From NCBI RefSeq assembly GCF_014203395.1, contig NZ_JACHIW010000001.1:744001-808000 (forward strand): a DNA stretch of 64,000 nucleotides, read 5' to 3'. The position numbers were made by a program, and so were the translations under genes. Each line of letters starts with the position of its first letter. The first letter of the stretch is position 1. The notes beneath the pieces are model-generated. The model made no database searches and was not told the DNA's origin. It saw only the letters and a program-made list of their open reading frames with translations. This document shows, piece after piece, positions 26,807-36,002 of this stretch. This DNA comes from Saccharopolyspora phatthalungensis (lineage in GTDB: Bacteria > Actinomycetota > Actinomycetes > Mycobacteriales > Pseudonocardiaceae).

Positions 26807-27426
26807 TCACCGACGCGCTGGATCGAGCGTGGCAGGCGTGGGCGGAGCTGGGCAGCGACCTCGACGAGGCACAGTGGCAGCGGCCCACCCGCCTGACCGG
26901 CTGGACCGTCAAGGATGTCTACGCCCACCACAGCGGTTTCCCCGCCGCCACCGCCGCGGGCATGGACGCGCCGGAGCCGTCAGGTCCGGTGACTCACGCC
27001 GACGCCGCCGAACTCCTCGCCTTCATGCAGCAGCCCGGCGGGATCGCGGACGAGACGGCGGACCTGCTCCGCGACCAGGCCACCGCGCAGGCCTCGGCGG
27101 CCCCGACCAGTTCGCTCGTCGCGCAGTTCACCGAGGTCGCCCCGAAGGTCATAGCCGCGCTGCGGACCGCCGACCTGAGCCGCCGGGTCGACTACGGAGG
27201 ATTGGCCGTGGTGCCGGCGGGCGAGGCGTTGCGGATCTTCCTGATGGAAGCGGTGGTGCACTACTTCGACATGGCCACCGGGCTTGACCGGCCGGTACCC
27301 GGACCGTTGGCCGGTGAGCCGCTGCGCGAGACGGTGCGGCTGCTCGCCGACACCGCCGACCCGATCGCCTTCATCGACGCCGCCACCGGTCGCGGCACGT
27401 CCCAGATCTTCCCGATCATGCACTAA
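26803..27426 (+). CDS. Maleylpyruvate isomerase/DinB-fold family protein
   Basis: The 207-residue protein belongs to the TIGR03083-like group: RLTGWTVKDVYAHHSGFPAA places the conserved histidines of the metal site, and MEAVVHYFDMATGL gives a later helix with histidine. Members include mycothiol-dependent maleylpyruvate isomerase and several uncharacterised mycothiol or bacillithiol S-transferase-fold proteins. It overlaps the preceding PIG-L gene by four bases (ATGA), so both are translated together. The precise substrate cannot be read from sequence. Confidence 0.75.
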   Translation: MITDALDRAWQAWAELGSDLDEAQWQRPTRLTGWTVKDVYAHHSGFPAATAAGMDAPEPSGPVTHADAAELLAFMQQPGGIADETADLLRDQATAQASAAPTSSLVAQFTEVAPKVIAALRTADLSRRVDYGGLAVVPAGEALRIFLMEAVVHYFDMATGLDRPVPGPLAGEPLRETVRLLADTADPIAFIDAATGRGTSQIFPIMH

Positions 27427-27499
27427 AACTGACCGTTTGCGCAGGTCATATGCCGTGAGCGCGGTGAAGATCCAACTCACGTCCGCAACGAGTCCAAGC

Positions 27500-28435
27500 T
27501 CAGCCCAGTGCGGGCAGGCCGATGGCGGCATCGACCGCGATCGCCACGAACAGCAGCGCCAGGTACGAGTTCGACAGGTGGAACAGCTTCATCGGGTTGA
27601 CGGCCCGACCGTTGCGCACCGACGTGTGCAGGCGCTGCGCGACGATCAGGAAGGCCGCCCCGCCCAGCACCGCGACCGCCACGTACACCCAGCTCGTCAC
27701 CGGCACCAGCAGCAACGTGCAGCCCACCGTGGCCCAGCTGTAAGCCAGGATCCGCGCCGACACCTGCCGCGCGGTGGCGACCACCGGCAGCATCGGCACC
27801 CCGGCGCGGGCGTAGTCGTCCTTGTACTTCATCGCCAGCGACCAGAAGTGCGGCGGCGTCCACAGGAACACCACGCCGAACATCACCAACGCGGGCCACT
27901 CCACCTTGCCGGTCACAGCCGCCCAACCGACCACCACGGGCATGCAGCCGGCCGCGCCACCCCACACGATGTTCTGCGGGGTCCGGCGCTTGAGCACCAG
28001 CGTGTAGACGAAGACGTAGAACAGGATCGCGGCCGTGGCCAGCACCGCGGCCAGCAGGTTCGCGCCCAGCCACAGCACGGCGAAGGACACGATGCCCAGG
28101 GCGATGCCGAAGATCAGCGCGTTGCGCCGCGGCACCTCGTAGCGGACGAGCGGGCGCTTCTTCGTCCGGTCCATCACGGCGTCGATGTCGGAATCCGCCA
28201 CACAGTTGAGCGCGTTGGCGCTGCCCGCGGACATGGCTCCGCCGACCAGCGTCACGATCACCAGCCAGGGCGACGGGATGCCGCGCTGCGCGAGGAACAT
28301 CGCCGGAACCGTGGTGACCAGCAGCAGCTCGATGACGCGGGGCTTGGTCAAGGCCAGGTAGGCGGCCAGCACCCCGCGGCGCCGACCGATAACCGGAGCG
28401 GGCTGGGGGGCGGTGGACTCGTGGGTTGCTGTCAT
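27500..28435 (-). CDS. ctaB: Protoheme IX farnesyltransferase (heme O synthase)
   Basis: The 311-residue integral membrane protein has the UbiA-fold signatures. The first aspartate-rich motif is [45 protein letters not shown] follows, and the second conserved site is [15 protein letters not shown]. It transfers a farnesyl group to heme B to make heme O for cytochrome oxidase. About nine hydrophobic helices are visible. The preceding DUF3817 gene overlaps its ATG by four bases. Length matches the family. Confidence 0.95.
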   Translation of the reverse strand: MTATHESTAPQPAPVIGRRRGVLAAYLALTKPRVIELLLVTTVPAMFLAQRGIPSPWLVIVTLVGGAMSAGSANALNCVADSDIDAVMDRTKKRPLVRYEVPRRNALIFGIALGIVSFAVLWLGANLLAAVLATAAILFYVFVYTLVLKRRTPQNIVWGGAAGCMPVVVGWAAVTGKVEWPALVMFGVVFLWTPPHFWSLAMKYKDDYARAGVPMLPVVATARQVSARILAYSWATVGCTLLLVPVTSWVYVAVAVLGGAAFLIVAQRLHTSVRNGRAVNPMKLFHLSNSYLALLFVAIAVDAAIGLPALG

Positions 28436-28830
28436 GAGGCCCGCGATTCCGCCGACTTGGCGGCGCCGCGCGGCTTGACTATCGGCTTGCCCGCCAGCCG
28501 CAGCTCGTGCCAGTGCGTCACCTTCCGCTCGGCGACGAATGCGCCGAACGGGACCGTACCGGCCAGCAACACCAGCAGCATCCGGCCGATCGGCGCGCGC
28601 AGCTGGGTCGTGGCGACCACGGCGACGAGCAGGTAGACCATGTACAGCCAACCGTGCGCCACGCCGATCCGGAAGGTCCACGTCACGCCGAGCTGCTGGG
28701 TAGCGGAGCCTTCCGACCACAACCCGATGTAGTGGCCGTACTTGAGCACCACCGCGGCGCACAGCAGGATCAACAGCACCGCGGTGACATACGCCATGAT
28801 CCGGTAGAAGGTCAGCACACCAGGCTTCAC
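28432..28830 (-). CDS. DUF3817 membrane protein
   Basis: The 132 residues have three hydrophobic helices ([33 protein letters not shown] and [21 protein letters not shown]). The conserved [12 protein letters not shown] is the DUF3817 core. Its role is unknown. The overlap with ctaB suggests a link to heme or cytochrome oxidase assembly in this genome. The start is ATG 28830. Confidence 0.85.
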   Translation of the reverse strand: MKPGVLTFYRIMAYVTAVLLILLCAAVVLKYGHYIGLWSEGSATQQLGVTWTFRIGVAHGWLYMVYLLVAVVATTQLRAPIGRMLLVLLAGTVPFGAFVAERKVTHWHELRLAGKPIVKPRGAAKSAESRAS

Positions 28831-28968
28831 GCCAATCCCTCAATCCCGCCTCGTGCCTAGAAAGACCGCTGTCAACAGACCGTACGCCACCTGCCCGAAG
28901 CCACTGCGCCTGACCTCGGGCAAGAGTGGCGCCGCACACCTAGCGGAGGTTCAGATCATCCGGTAGGC

Positions 28969-29073
28969 CTAGGCGAGCAGCTCGAAGGAACGCAGCTTGC
29001 TGTCCCGGTCAGGCAGGTTCGTGGTGAGCATCAACTCGTCGACCCCGGTACGGCCGCGCAGCTCGTCGAGCCG
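28969..29073 (-). pseudogene. C-terminal remnant of a flavin/F420-dependent (luciferase-like) monooxygenase
   Basis: Read on the minus strand, the last 30-odd codons give LRGRTGVDELMLTTNLPDR and end SKLRSFELLA before a TAG stop. This is the usual C-terminus of LLM-class oxidoreductases. An in-frame TAA lies immediately before it, and no start or upstream domain remains. It is a truncated fossil beside the iron-regulated NRPS genes. Confidence 0.6.
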
Positions 29074-29145
29074 TTACCGGGAGCGGGTCAGCCTCGGGTG
29101 AGGGCGTAGTCGCGGGTGGGGTGACGCCGCGCTGCAGCGCCGCCA

Positions 29146-29334
29146 TCAGCGCGCGGGCCGCATGTCAGTCCAGTTCACCTCGATGTGGTCCACGCAGGCC
29201 TCCCGGTCCGCCGGACCGTGCGCGATAGTCCACCCGGCCGGCACGGCGATCGCGGCCGGCCACAGCGAGTACTGGTCCTGCTCGTTGATCAGCGCGTAGT
29301 ACTCCGCGGCCGGATCCTCGAACGGGTTCCTCAT
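29146..29334 (-). CDS. mbtH: MbtH-like protein
   Basis: The 62-residue protein has the family signature: NPFEDPAAEYYALINEQDQY, then SLWP, VPAGWT and VNWTDMRP. MbtH proteins bind NRPS adenylation domains and are needed for their folding or activity. It lies 180 bases downstream of the NRPS stop on the same strand. GGAGGAGC precedes the ATG. It is slightly short for the family (usually ~70) but all core residues are present. Confidence 0.92.
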   Translation of the reverse strand: MRNPFEDPAAEYYALINEQDQYSLWPAAIAVPAGWTIAHGPADREACVDHIEVNWTDMRPAR

Positions 29335-29515
29335 GCTCGTGCTCCTCCAAGGTTCACTTCGTTTCGCCCGGCGGGCACCGGGACCGATCCGCGCACGTCA
29401 TCCCTGGTGGGAGCCCGCGAACACGGCGGAGTGCCGGGCCACCCCGACGTACCCGAGACAGTTGACCAGCGCTGCCAGCGGGCAGCCAAGCCCGAGCGGC
29501 TCGGGTCGGCGGCGG

Positions 29516-32500
29516 TCACGGGGTGGCCTCGGTCAAGGCTTGGTCGACGATCGCGGCGATCTCGGCGAGCGGGCCGCGTTGCGTCATATCCTTGTGCTCA
29601 CAGGCGATGTCGTGGTTGTGCACCGTGCCATCGACGTAGGGCTGCCACGTCTGCGCGGTCAACGTGGACCTGGCCGGGTTGACCGTGGCGGTGAAGAACA
29701 GCACGTCGCCCTGGTACTTGTCGTGGTCGGCCTGGTGCTCCAGCACCGCGCAGTTGGCGAAGTTGTCGATGATCGCGGTGATGCTGTGCGCTTCGAGGTT
29801 GGCCAGCGCGCTGCCTTCGGCCGACAGGATCGCCAGCACGTCCGCGCGGGTCAGCGGCCCATCGCCCAGTTCCGAGTAGCCGGCCATGTAGAGCAGCCTT
29901 TTCAGCGCTTCTTCTTCGGTCGGCAGTTCGTCCCACACGTCCTTCGGGTACGAGTCAAGCATGCACAGGAAACGCACTTCCTCGCCCTGCGCCTGCAACT
30001 GCGTGCTCATCTCGTGCGCAACCACGCCGCCGAAGGACCAACCGAGGAAGTAGTACGGCCCGCGCGGCTGCACCCGCCGGATGTGTTCCAGGTACTCCGC
30101 GGCCATCTCGTGCAGGCTAGCCGCGACCGGCTTCGGCTCGGCGAGCCCGGGCGACTGGATGCCGTAGATCGGCCGCTCGGCGTCGATGTGCTTGAGCAGT
30201 CCGGAGAACGGCCAGGCCAACCCGGCGTCCGGGTGCACGCAGAACAGCGGTTCCTGGCTGCCCCCGGTGCGCAACGGCAGCAGAATCTCCAGCGCATCGC
30301 GCGAGCCGCCCCCTTCCCGGGAATAGCCGCCTTCCTGTGAATAGCACCCTTCCGGTGAATCGCAGCCGTGCAGCCGCCGCGCGAGACCGGCCACGGTCGG
30401 CGCGGCGAACAGGCTGCCGACGTCGACCCGGCGGCCGAGCGCGTCGCGGATGCGGCCGATCAGCTTGGCGGCCAGCAGCGAATGCCCGCCGAGGTCGAAG
30501 AAGTCGTCGTCGATCCCGACCCGTGGCAATCCGAGCGCCTCGGCGAACAGTCCACAGAGGATTTCCTCGGTCGGTTTGCGCGGCACGTTGACCTGCTGGT
30601 CGGCGCGCCCCACGAACTCGATGCCACCGTCCACCCGCCACCGGCCGAGGTCGCCCGAGCGGTACATCCGGGTCCCGGGCTCGCCGTGCGGGTCCGCGAC
30701 GAACCGCTGCGCGGTCAGCCCCCGTCGCCCGAGGTAGCCGCGGGCCAGGCCCTCCCCTGCCACGTACAGCTCCCCGACCACGCCCGGCGGCACCGGCTGC
30801 AGCAACTCGTCGAGCAGGTAGACCCGCAGGTCGGGAAGGCCGCGGCCGATCAGGCTGCCATCGCGGCGGGCGACCATCGCGCGATCGAGCTCCACATAGG
30901 ACACATGAACGGTGGCCTCGGCGATCCCGTACATGTTGATCAGCTTCGGCGACTCGGAGCGCCGGGCATACCATTCGTCCAATCTGGACAGTTCTAGCGC
31001 CTCGCCGCCGAAGATCACGTAGCGCAGCGCCAGCTCGTTGCCGGGATCCTCCCCGTCGGCCTGGCTGAGCCGGTAGAACGCCGACGGCGTCTGGTTCAGC
31101 ACCGTCACCCGTTCCCGGGCGAGCAGCCGCAGGAACTCCTGCGGCGATCGGCTGACCTCGTGCGAGACCACCACCAAGCGGCCACCGTGCAGCAGCGCGC
31201 CCCACAGCTCCCACACCGAGAAGTCGAACGCGTACGAGTGGAACAGCGTCCAGACGTCGTTGCCGTCGAAGGAGAACCACGGGTCGGTGGCGCTGAACAG
31301 CCGGACCACGTTGTGGTGCGGGATCGACACGCCCTTGGGCCGGCCGGTCGAACCGGGGGTATAGATCACGTAAGCGGTGTGCTCGGGCGCCAGCGGGCCC
31401 CGCTCGCCGGGTTTGGGGTCCCAGTGCGAGTGCCGGGTGATCTCGGCGATCGCCACCGAATCGTCCAGCAGGATCCGGGTGATCCCGTCCGGCAACCGGG
31501 CCGCGTGTTCGTGGTCGCTGATCAGCACCGTTGGCTGCGCGTCCCCGAGCACGTAGCGGATCCGTTCGGCGGGATGCCCCGGATCCAGTGGCAGATACGC
31601 GGCACCGGCCTTGAGCACCGCGATCAGCGCCACCACGAGCTCGGCGGATCGCGGCAGCGCCAGCGCCACCAGCTGCTCCGGCCCGACACCGTGGTCGATC
31701 AGGTGGTGCGCAAGCTGGTTGGCCCGCGCGTTGAGCTCGGCGTAGCTGAGGTTCCGCGCGCCGAAGGTGACCGCGAGGGCATCCGGCGTGCGGGCGGCCT
31801 GTTCCTCGAACAATCGCGGCAACGTCGCCGCCGACGGCCCCTGGACGTCGGCGATCGGCGCGTTCCACTCGTGCAGGATCCGGTCGCGTTCTTCGGGCGA
31901 CAGCAAATCGATCAGGCCGACCTGGGTATCCCCGGCGCAGTCCGCGAACGCGGCGAGGAACCGCAGGAACCGATCGCGGTGCGCGGCCAGCTCCCGTTCG
32001 CTGTAGCGCCCGGGATTGGCGTCGAACTCGAACCGCAGGTCGCCGGCGCCGGCGTACACCGCGATGGTCAGGTCGTCGACCGGACCCGCCGCGAGGTTGT
32101 GCACGCTGGCCGGGCTGTCGCCGAAGACCAGGTCGCAGTCGAAGGACTTGATGTTGATCATCGGCCCGAACAGCGGCCGGTCCGAGCCCAGCAGCTTGAG
32201 GTCCCGGCGCAGGTCCTCGCCGCGGTAGTGCCGGTGCCTGCGCAGCTGCCGCACGGCCTTGGCGACCTGCGAAATCAGCTCCGCCCGCGTGGTGTTCGCG
32301 GCGATGCGCAGCCGCAGCGGAAGCACATTGACGACCATGCCGGGCACGCGCAGCGAAGCCGACCCCAGCCGCCCCATCACCGGCAGCCCGAGCACGATGT
32401 CCCTCGCCCCGGTCATCCGGTGCAGATAGGCGCCGAAGGCCGCGATGAGCGCGTCGGACCAGATCGTGCGGCTTTCATTGGCGGCGGCGGCCAGGGCGTC

Positions 32501-33202
32501 GGCGGCACCAGAGGCATCGGTTTGCCGGTGGAAGGAGTGCCCGCTGGCGCTCGAACCGCCGGTCAGCGACACGACATCCGGCCGGTCCGCGAACTGCTCT
32601 CCCCAGAACTCCGCGTCCCGGTCGAACTTCGGCGAATCGCGGTAGTCCCGCTCCTCGGCCAGCAGTGAACGCAACGAACCGAACGGCGAGCACCCGTCAT
32701 CCGGGGTGCTGTAGAGCTCGGCGACCCGCCGGATGATGATGGAGAAGCCGTACCCGTCGATCGACACGTGGTGGATCCGCTGGTACCACCACCAGCGCTC
32801 GTCGCCGAGCTTGAACAACGCCGCGGTCCACAACCGGCCGCCATCGGCCCGGGATCGCGTGAGGTCCACCGGTTCCCGCAGGTCGGCGCGCATCCAAGCG
32901 AGCGCCTGCGCGTCGGGTTCGGTGGCCGCCGAGCAGTCGATCACGGGGAGTTCGAACTCGCCGGCCTCGTCGATGACCTGCCGCGGTTCGCCCGCGTCGT
33001 CGACCACCCGCAGCCGCAGCGCCTCGGCTTCGCCGACCACTTGGCGCAGCGCCGCAGCGAACCGCGCGGGCTCCACCGCCCCGTCGATCTCGACGTACTC
33101 GGCGGTGTTGAAGATCGGGTTAGCCCGATCCAGCTGCTGCGCGAACCAGATCTCCGACTGCGCAGCCGACAGCGGCAACCGCTCGTCAGCACACCCCGGC
33201 AT
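29516..33202 (-). CDS. Nonribosomal peptide synthetase C-A-T-TE module, A-domain C-terminal subdomain missing
   Basis: The 1228-residue protein is organised as follows. A condensation domain spans ~1-430, with HHVSIDG at 144-150. The adenylation domain follows, and its specificity residues read D-F-W-N-I-G-M-V-H, which is the L-threonine code. The carrier domain has DDFFDLGGHSL (serine near residue 908). The thioesterase has GWSFGG near 1054. The layout is like EntF. Two oddities stand out. The A3 motif reads YTPGSTGRPKG (proline for serine), and after GRADQQV at ~866 the sequence passes straight to PRKPTEEIL. About 100 residues with motifs A8-A10 and the catalytic lysine are therefore absent. 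I chose the ATG at 33202 (GGGGAG before it); a TTG at 33223 is possible. It follows an iron box and is probably siderophore-related. Confidence 0.88.
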   Translation of the reverse strand: MPGCADERLPLSAAQSEIWFAQQLDRANPIFNTAEYVEIDGAVEPARFAAALRQVVGEAEALRLRVVDDAGEPRQVIDEAGEFELPVIDCSAATEPDAQALAWMRADLREPVDLTRSRADGGRLWTAALFKLGDERWWWYQRIHHVSIDGYGFSIIIRRVAELYSTPDDGCSPFGSLRSLLAEERDYRDSPKFDRDAEFWGEQFADRPDVVSLTGGSSASGHSFHRQTDASGAADALAAAANESRTIWSDALIAAFGAYLHRMTGARDIVLGLPVMGRLGSASLRVPGMVVNVLPLRLRIAANTTRAELISQVAKAVRQLRRHRHYRGEDLRRDLKLLGSDRPLFGPMINIKSFDCDLVFGDSPASVHNLAAGPVDDLTIAVYAGAGDLRFEFDANPGRYSERELAAHRDRFLRFLAAFADCAGDTQVGLIDLLSPEERDRILHEWNAPIADVQGPSAATLPRLFEEQAARTPDALAVTFGARNLSYAELNARANQLAHHLIDHGVGPEQLVALALPRSAELVVALIAVLKAGAAYLPLDPGHPAERIRYVLGDAQPTVLISDHEHAARLPDGITRILLDDSVAIAEITRHSHWDPKPGERGPLAPEHTAYVIYTPGSTGRPKGVSIPHHNVVRLFSATDPWFSFDGNDVWTLFHSYAFDFSVWELWGALLHGGRLVVVSHEVSRSPQEFLRLLARERVTVLNQTPSAFYRLSQADGEDPGNELALRYVIFGGEALELSRLDEWYARRSESPKLINMYGIAEATVHVSYVELDRAMVARRDGSLIGRGLPDLRVYLLDELLQPVPPGVVGELYVAGEGLARGYLGRRGLTAQRFVADPHGEPGTRMYRSGDLGRWRVDGGIEFVGRADQQVNVPRKPTEEILCGLFAEALGLPRVGIDDDFFDLGGHSLLAAKLIGRIRDALGRRVDVGSLFAAPTVAGLARRLHGCDSPEGCYSQEGGYSREGGGSRDALEILLPLRTGGSQEPLFCVHPDAGLAWPFSGLLKHIDAERPIYGIQSPGLAEPKPVAASLHEMAAEYLEHIRRVQPRGPYYFLGWSFGGVVAHEMSTQLQAQGEEVRFLCMLDSYPKDVWDELPTEEEALKRLLYMAGYSELGDGPLTRADVLAILSAEGSALANLEAHSITAIIDNFANCAVLEHQADHDKYQGDVLFFTATVNPARSTLTAQTWQPYVDGTVHNHDIACEHKDMTQRGPLAEIAAIVDQALTEATP

Positions 33203-33225
33203 CGTTCTCCCCACGATTAACAAGA

Positions 33226-33244
33226 TAAGTAAGGCTTACCTTAG
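33226..33244 (-). promoter_or_regulatory. Iron box (IdeR/DmdR-type) upstream of the NRPS
   Basis: TAAGTAAGGCTTACCTTAG is a near-palindrome close to the consensus TTAGGTTAGGCTAACCTAA. It sits 24-42 bases ahead of the NRPS start. Iron-loaded IdeR/DmdR would repress the NRPS-mbtH operon when iron is plentiful. Confidence 0.8.
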
Positions 33245-33410
33245 TTGTTATCCGATCGGGAGTACAGCCGATCACCGTACCGTCCGACGTGGGGCTACTC
33301 ACCCGACGCGGGCCGCCCGAACACCATCAGCGCCGCGTTCTTGTTCGGTAACCCCGCCTCGGCCGCCCACCCGAACCCGGCCTTGCCGAACGCGCCCAAG
33401 CGAAGCTCCA

Positions 33411-33850
33411 TTATGGACGTTCGGCTCGGCGGCGACCCGCGCGGATGTGCGAGTAGCGCCGCGCCAGCACCAGCGCGACGTCCGGTCCGCCGTCGGCGCC
33501 ATCGACCCGAACCGGCCGCAACGACCAGCCTGCCCCCAGTTCCGGGATCGGCACACCCGGAACGTCCGGAATGCCCGAGCACAGTGCATTTTGCACCTAG
33601 AACGGCACGGCCTGCACGTGGATCGCACAGGAGGCCGATACCGCAGCCCAGAACCGTTGAGCGCGGCGATGTCGGTCAGCGTCGGGCCGGTCAACCAGTG
33701 CGCCGACTGCCCAGCCCAGAAGCGCGGGCACCAGACGGCTCTCGACGTGCGCGGACAGCCACCGGCGCAGGTGCGCCGACGCGCGCCGGTGCGGTCGCCC
33801 GGCCAGATCGGCTCCACTCGCCCCACCACACTCCCCAGATCGCGCGCCCC
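33411..33850 (-). pseudogene. Decayed ORF behind a partial iron box, interrupted by an in-frame TAG
   Basis: On the minus strand, one frame gives a plausible protein stretch (HLRRWLSAHVESRLVPALLG, then HRRAQRFWAAVSASCA). It meets a TAG at 33597-33599 and resumes in the same frame with a GTG (PDVPGVPIPELGAGWSLRPV and VALVLARRY) to a stop at 33411. No good start or ribosome binding site is seen, and no family is recognised. Its position just after an iron-box half suggests a former iron-regulated gene. The rest of the 33203-34120 gap holds the two iron boxes and an inverted repeat. A longer overlapping frame here looks like noise. Confidence 0.35.
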
Positions 33851-33853
33851 CCG

Positions 33854-33872
33854 CGAGCTGAGCCTAACCTAA
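33854..33872 (-). promoter_or_regulatory. Partial iron box
   Basis: On the minus strand, TTAGGTTAGGC is a perfect match to one half and centre of the IdeR/DmdR consensus. The other half has drifted. It points into the decayed ORF. Confidence 0.5.
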
Positions 33873-34007
33873 CTGCTCAATCTCGTGGCTGTGCTTCCGC
33901 CCACTGCCGCACCGGCCGAGGCGACCGGTCGCACCGGATCGACCGAGCACAGTGGACGAACGTGTGCCACCATCACGGAGCGCAGAACGGAGTGTTGATT
34001 TCTGGAT

Positions 34008-34033
34008 GATCATTACCTGATCCGGTGATGATC
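34008..34033 (+). terminator. Inverted repeat followed by T-tract
   Basis: GATCATTACC (34008-34017) pairs with GGTGATGATC (34024-34033), nine of ten positions, and is followed by GTTGTTTTT. It could be a terminator or an operator for the gene at 34121. Confidence 0.4.
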
Positions 34034-34120
34034 GTTGTTTTTCGCTGGGCGGGCGGCCAACATCCGACCTACTCTCCGACCTAATTGAATCGGCCCCGCC
34101 GTCCGGAGAGGAGTTCAGCC

Positions 34121-35059
34121 ATGGAAGACGCAGACTCTGTCGTGCCGCTCCGGCCGGGATTCGACATCCAGGTCCGTGGCTTCAACCGCACCCAGGTCAT
34201 CGAGCACCTCGAACTGCTGGAGGATCAGCTGAGGCTGGTCACCATCGATCGCAACGAGGCGGCGCAGCTCAATTCCGACCTCCGGAAGCTCTGCGACGAC
34301 ACCCGTCGAAGCCTGGACGAGGCCGAGCGACGGCTCAAGCGGATCGAGTCCTCCGATACCGGTCTGCCCGCGGCTTCCCAGCGGGTGCAAAACATGCTCT
34401 CGATCGCCGAAGACGAAGTGCAGACCCTTCGTGACCAGGCTAAACGCCATGCCGACACCATCCGGGGCACCGCCGAAACCGAGGCGCGCGAACTGCTCAG
34501 CGCGGCCGAGCAGGCCGCCAGCGAGCTGCGCAACGAGTGCAATGAGCTCGTCACAGACGTCGAGTCGCGGCGCGCCCGGCTGCACCGCGAGCACGACCAG
34601 AAGGTCAGCGACCTGCGCACCCGGGAACAGCGACTGCGGCAGAACATCCGCAACGAGTACAAGCGGACCATGTCGATAGCACAGGAAGAAGCCGACGAGC
34701 TGATCACCGACACCCGGCGGCAGTGCAGCCAGCTGGACGCCGAATCCGAGCGGATGCGGTTGACGACACTGGAAGAGGTCCGCACCAAGCGGCAGCAGCT
34801 GGAGGAGCTGCAAAACGCGGTGCTGTCCGCAATGGACAACGCCCGGCAGACGCTGGACGCCTCCGTGGCCAGCCTGCGCAACCACGACTTTGCAACGGAA
34901 CTCACGGCCGACGGCGATTCCGAGCCCGTCGAGCCGGTCGAACAACAGTCCGTTCGGCTGCCCGAACAGCGCGACGACGTGCAGACGTACACCATTCCCA
35001 TCGAGCGACAGCACACCAACGGCACTGCCCCCAAACCCGGCCCCGCGCGGCGGAACTGA
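34121..35059 (+). CDS. DivIVA-like coiled-coil protein
   Basis: The 312-residue protein begins FDIQVRGFNRTQVIEHLELLEDQL, resembling the membrane-curvature-binding N-terminus of DivIVA/Wag31-type proteins (F-x-x-x-x-R-G-Y-x-x-x-x-V). A coiled coil of about 200 residues follows, rich in A, E, R and Q, then an acidic, disordered tail. Such proteins organise polar growth or septation. GAGGAG precedes the ATG at 34121. The next gene encodes a single-pass membrane protein 12 bases later, and the two may work together. Homology is by motif and architecture only. Confidence 0.65.
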   Translation: MEDADSVVPLRPGFDIQVRGFNRTQVIEHLELLEDQLRLVTIDRNEAAQLNSDLRKLCDDTRRSLDEAERRLKRIESSDTGLPAASQRVQNMLSIAEDEVQTLRDQAKRHADTIRGTAETEARELLSAAEQAASELRNECNELVTDVESRRARLHREHDQKVSDLRTREQRLRQNIRNEYKRTMSIAQEEADELITDTRRQCSQLDAESERMRLTTLEEVRTKRQQLEELQNAVLSAMDNARQTLDASVASLRNHDFATELTADGDSEPVEPVEQQSVRLPEQRDDVQTYTIPIERQHTNGTAPKPGPARRN

Positions 35060-35071
35060 TCGGAGCCCCTA

Positions 35072-35461
35072 GTGGATTTGCTCGTGCTGATGTTCGTAAC
35101 CGGTTTCGCAATGGCCACGCTGATCTTCTGGCCGTTGCTTTCCCGGGCGAACCGACGTCTTGCCGAGAGCGGCATCTCCGACGCCGCAGCCGCACCGATC
35201 GGCAAGCACGCGCTGCGCTCTCCGGCGACGCCGAAGGTCGTCGCCCGCGAGCCGAGCACCGACGCTCAACCGGCGCTGGCCAAGCCTGAGACCGCGCCAG
35301 AGGCACCTCGGCCGGTGCCGGTCGCGCCGCAGCAGCGGTCAGCCGAGCCGGTGCAGATTCCGGTGCTGCCCACGGACCTGTTCGCGAAGAACTTCGAAGC
35401 CAAGTTCAACCGATCCCGGCAGCGCCTGGCCCGGCTCCGCGACGAAATCAGCAAGGAATGA
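35072..35461 (+). CDS. Single-pass membrane protein with proline-rich linker
   Basis: The 129 residues start at GTG 35072. A signal-anchor helix (LLVLMFVTGFAMATLIFWPLL) is followed by a basic stop-transfer (SRANRR), a proline/alanine-rich linker and a conserved-looking C-terminal helix (LFAKNFEAKFNRSRQRLARLRDEIS). It follows the coiled-coil gene closely and may anchor it. Family not recognised. Confidence 0.65.
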   Translation: MDLLVLMFVTGFAMATLIFWPLLSRANRRLAESGISDAAAAPIGKHALRSPATPKVVAREPSTDAQPALAKPETAPEAPRPVPVAPQQRSAEPVQIPVLPTDLFAKNFEAKFNRSRQRLARLRDEISKE

Positions 35462-35568
35462 GCCGGGGATCGCCTCGCGACTGACGCCGCCCGCCTGCCG
35501 TCGAAGTGCCGTTGAGCAGGCATAACCAGCCGATCCTCGCAGTCAGTGGATCGCCCGGCTACTAATAC

Positions 35569-35865
35569 TCAGTCGTTCATCCAGTCGACCTTCAGGCCGT
35601 CACGCTGGCCGAAACGTTCGAGATGGCGGCCGATCACGTCCTGCACTCGGTCGAGCAGCTCGGCGCTGTCTGCTTCGGCGTGCAGCGCCAGCGCGTCCGG
35701 CTCGTTGACCAGCAGACAGCTGCCCCCGCCGCCGTCGGCGGGCAGCGCGATCCGGATACCGTCGGCTTCTTCGGTCACCGAGCACCGACGGCCCAGGTGC
35801 GAGGACAACTGCTTGGCGTAGCGAGCCGGTTTGTCGGTGCCCACCGTCGCCTGCGAACGGATCAT
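35569..35865 (-). CDS. DUF2218 domain protein
   Basis: The 98-residue protein matches DUF2218. TDKPARYAKQLSSHLGRRC at the start, SCLLVNEPDALALHAEA in the middle, and LDRVQDVIGRHLERFGQRDG then KVDW near the end are the family landmarks. Function is unknown; some members sit near siderophore genes. The ATG at 35865 has GGGAGG in front. A TTG one codon earlier is possible. It is divergent from the pyruvyl transferase gene. Confidence 0.85.
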   Translation of the reverse strand: MIRSQATVGTDKPARYAKQLSSHLGRRCSVTEEADGIRIALPADGGGGSCLLVNEPDALALHAEADSAELLDRVQDVIGRHLERFGQRDGLKVDWMND

Positions 35866-36002
35866 CAACAGCCTCCCAAAAAGTCAGCCCAGCATTACCG
35901 GCGGTGGCGGCGCGGTGCCGGAGATCACTCGTCCCGGCGACCGCGGCTTCGGCGTTGCTACGTTCGAAAGGACTCGGCACCCAGAAGGCTGGAGCCCCAC
36001 CG

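Noticed and set aside
33299..33829. 177-codon minus-strand ORF between the iron boxes
   Set aside because: It is rich in arginine, cysteine and tryptophan with no domain pattern. A different frame in the same place gives better protein character, and neither has a ribosome binding site.
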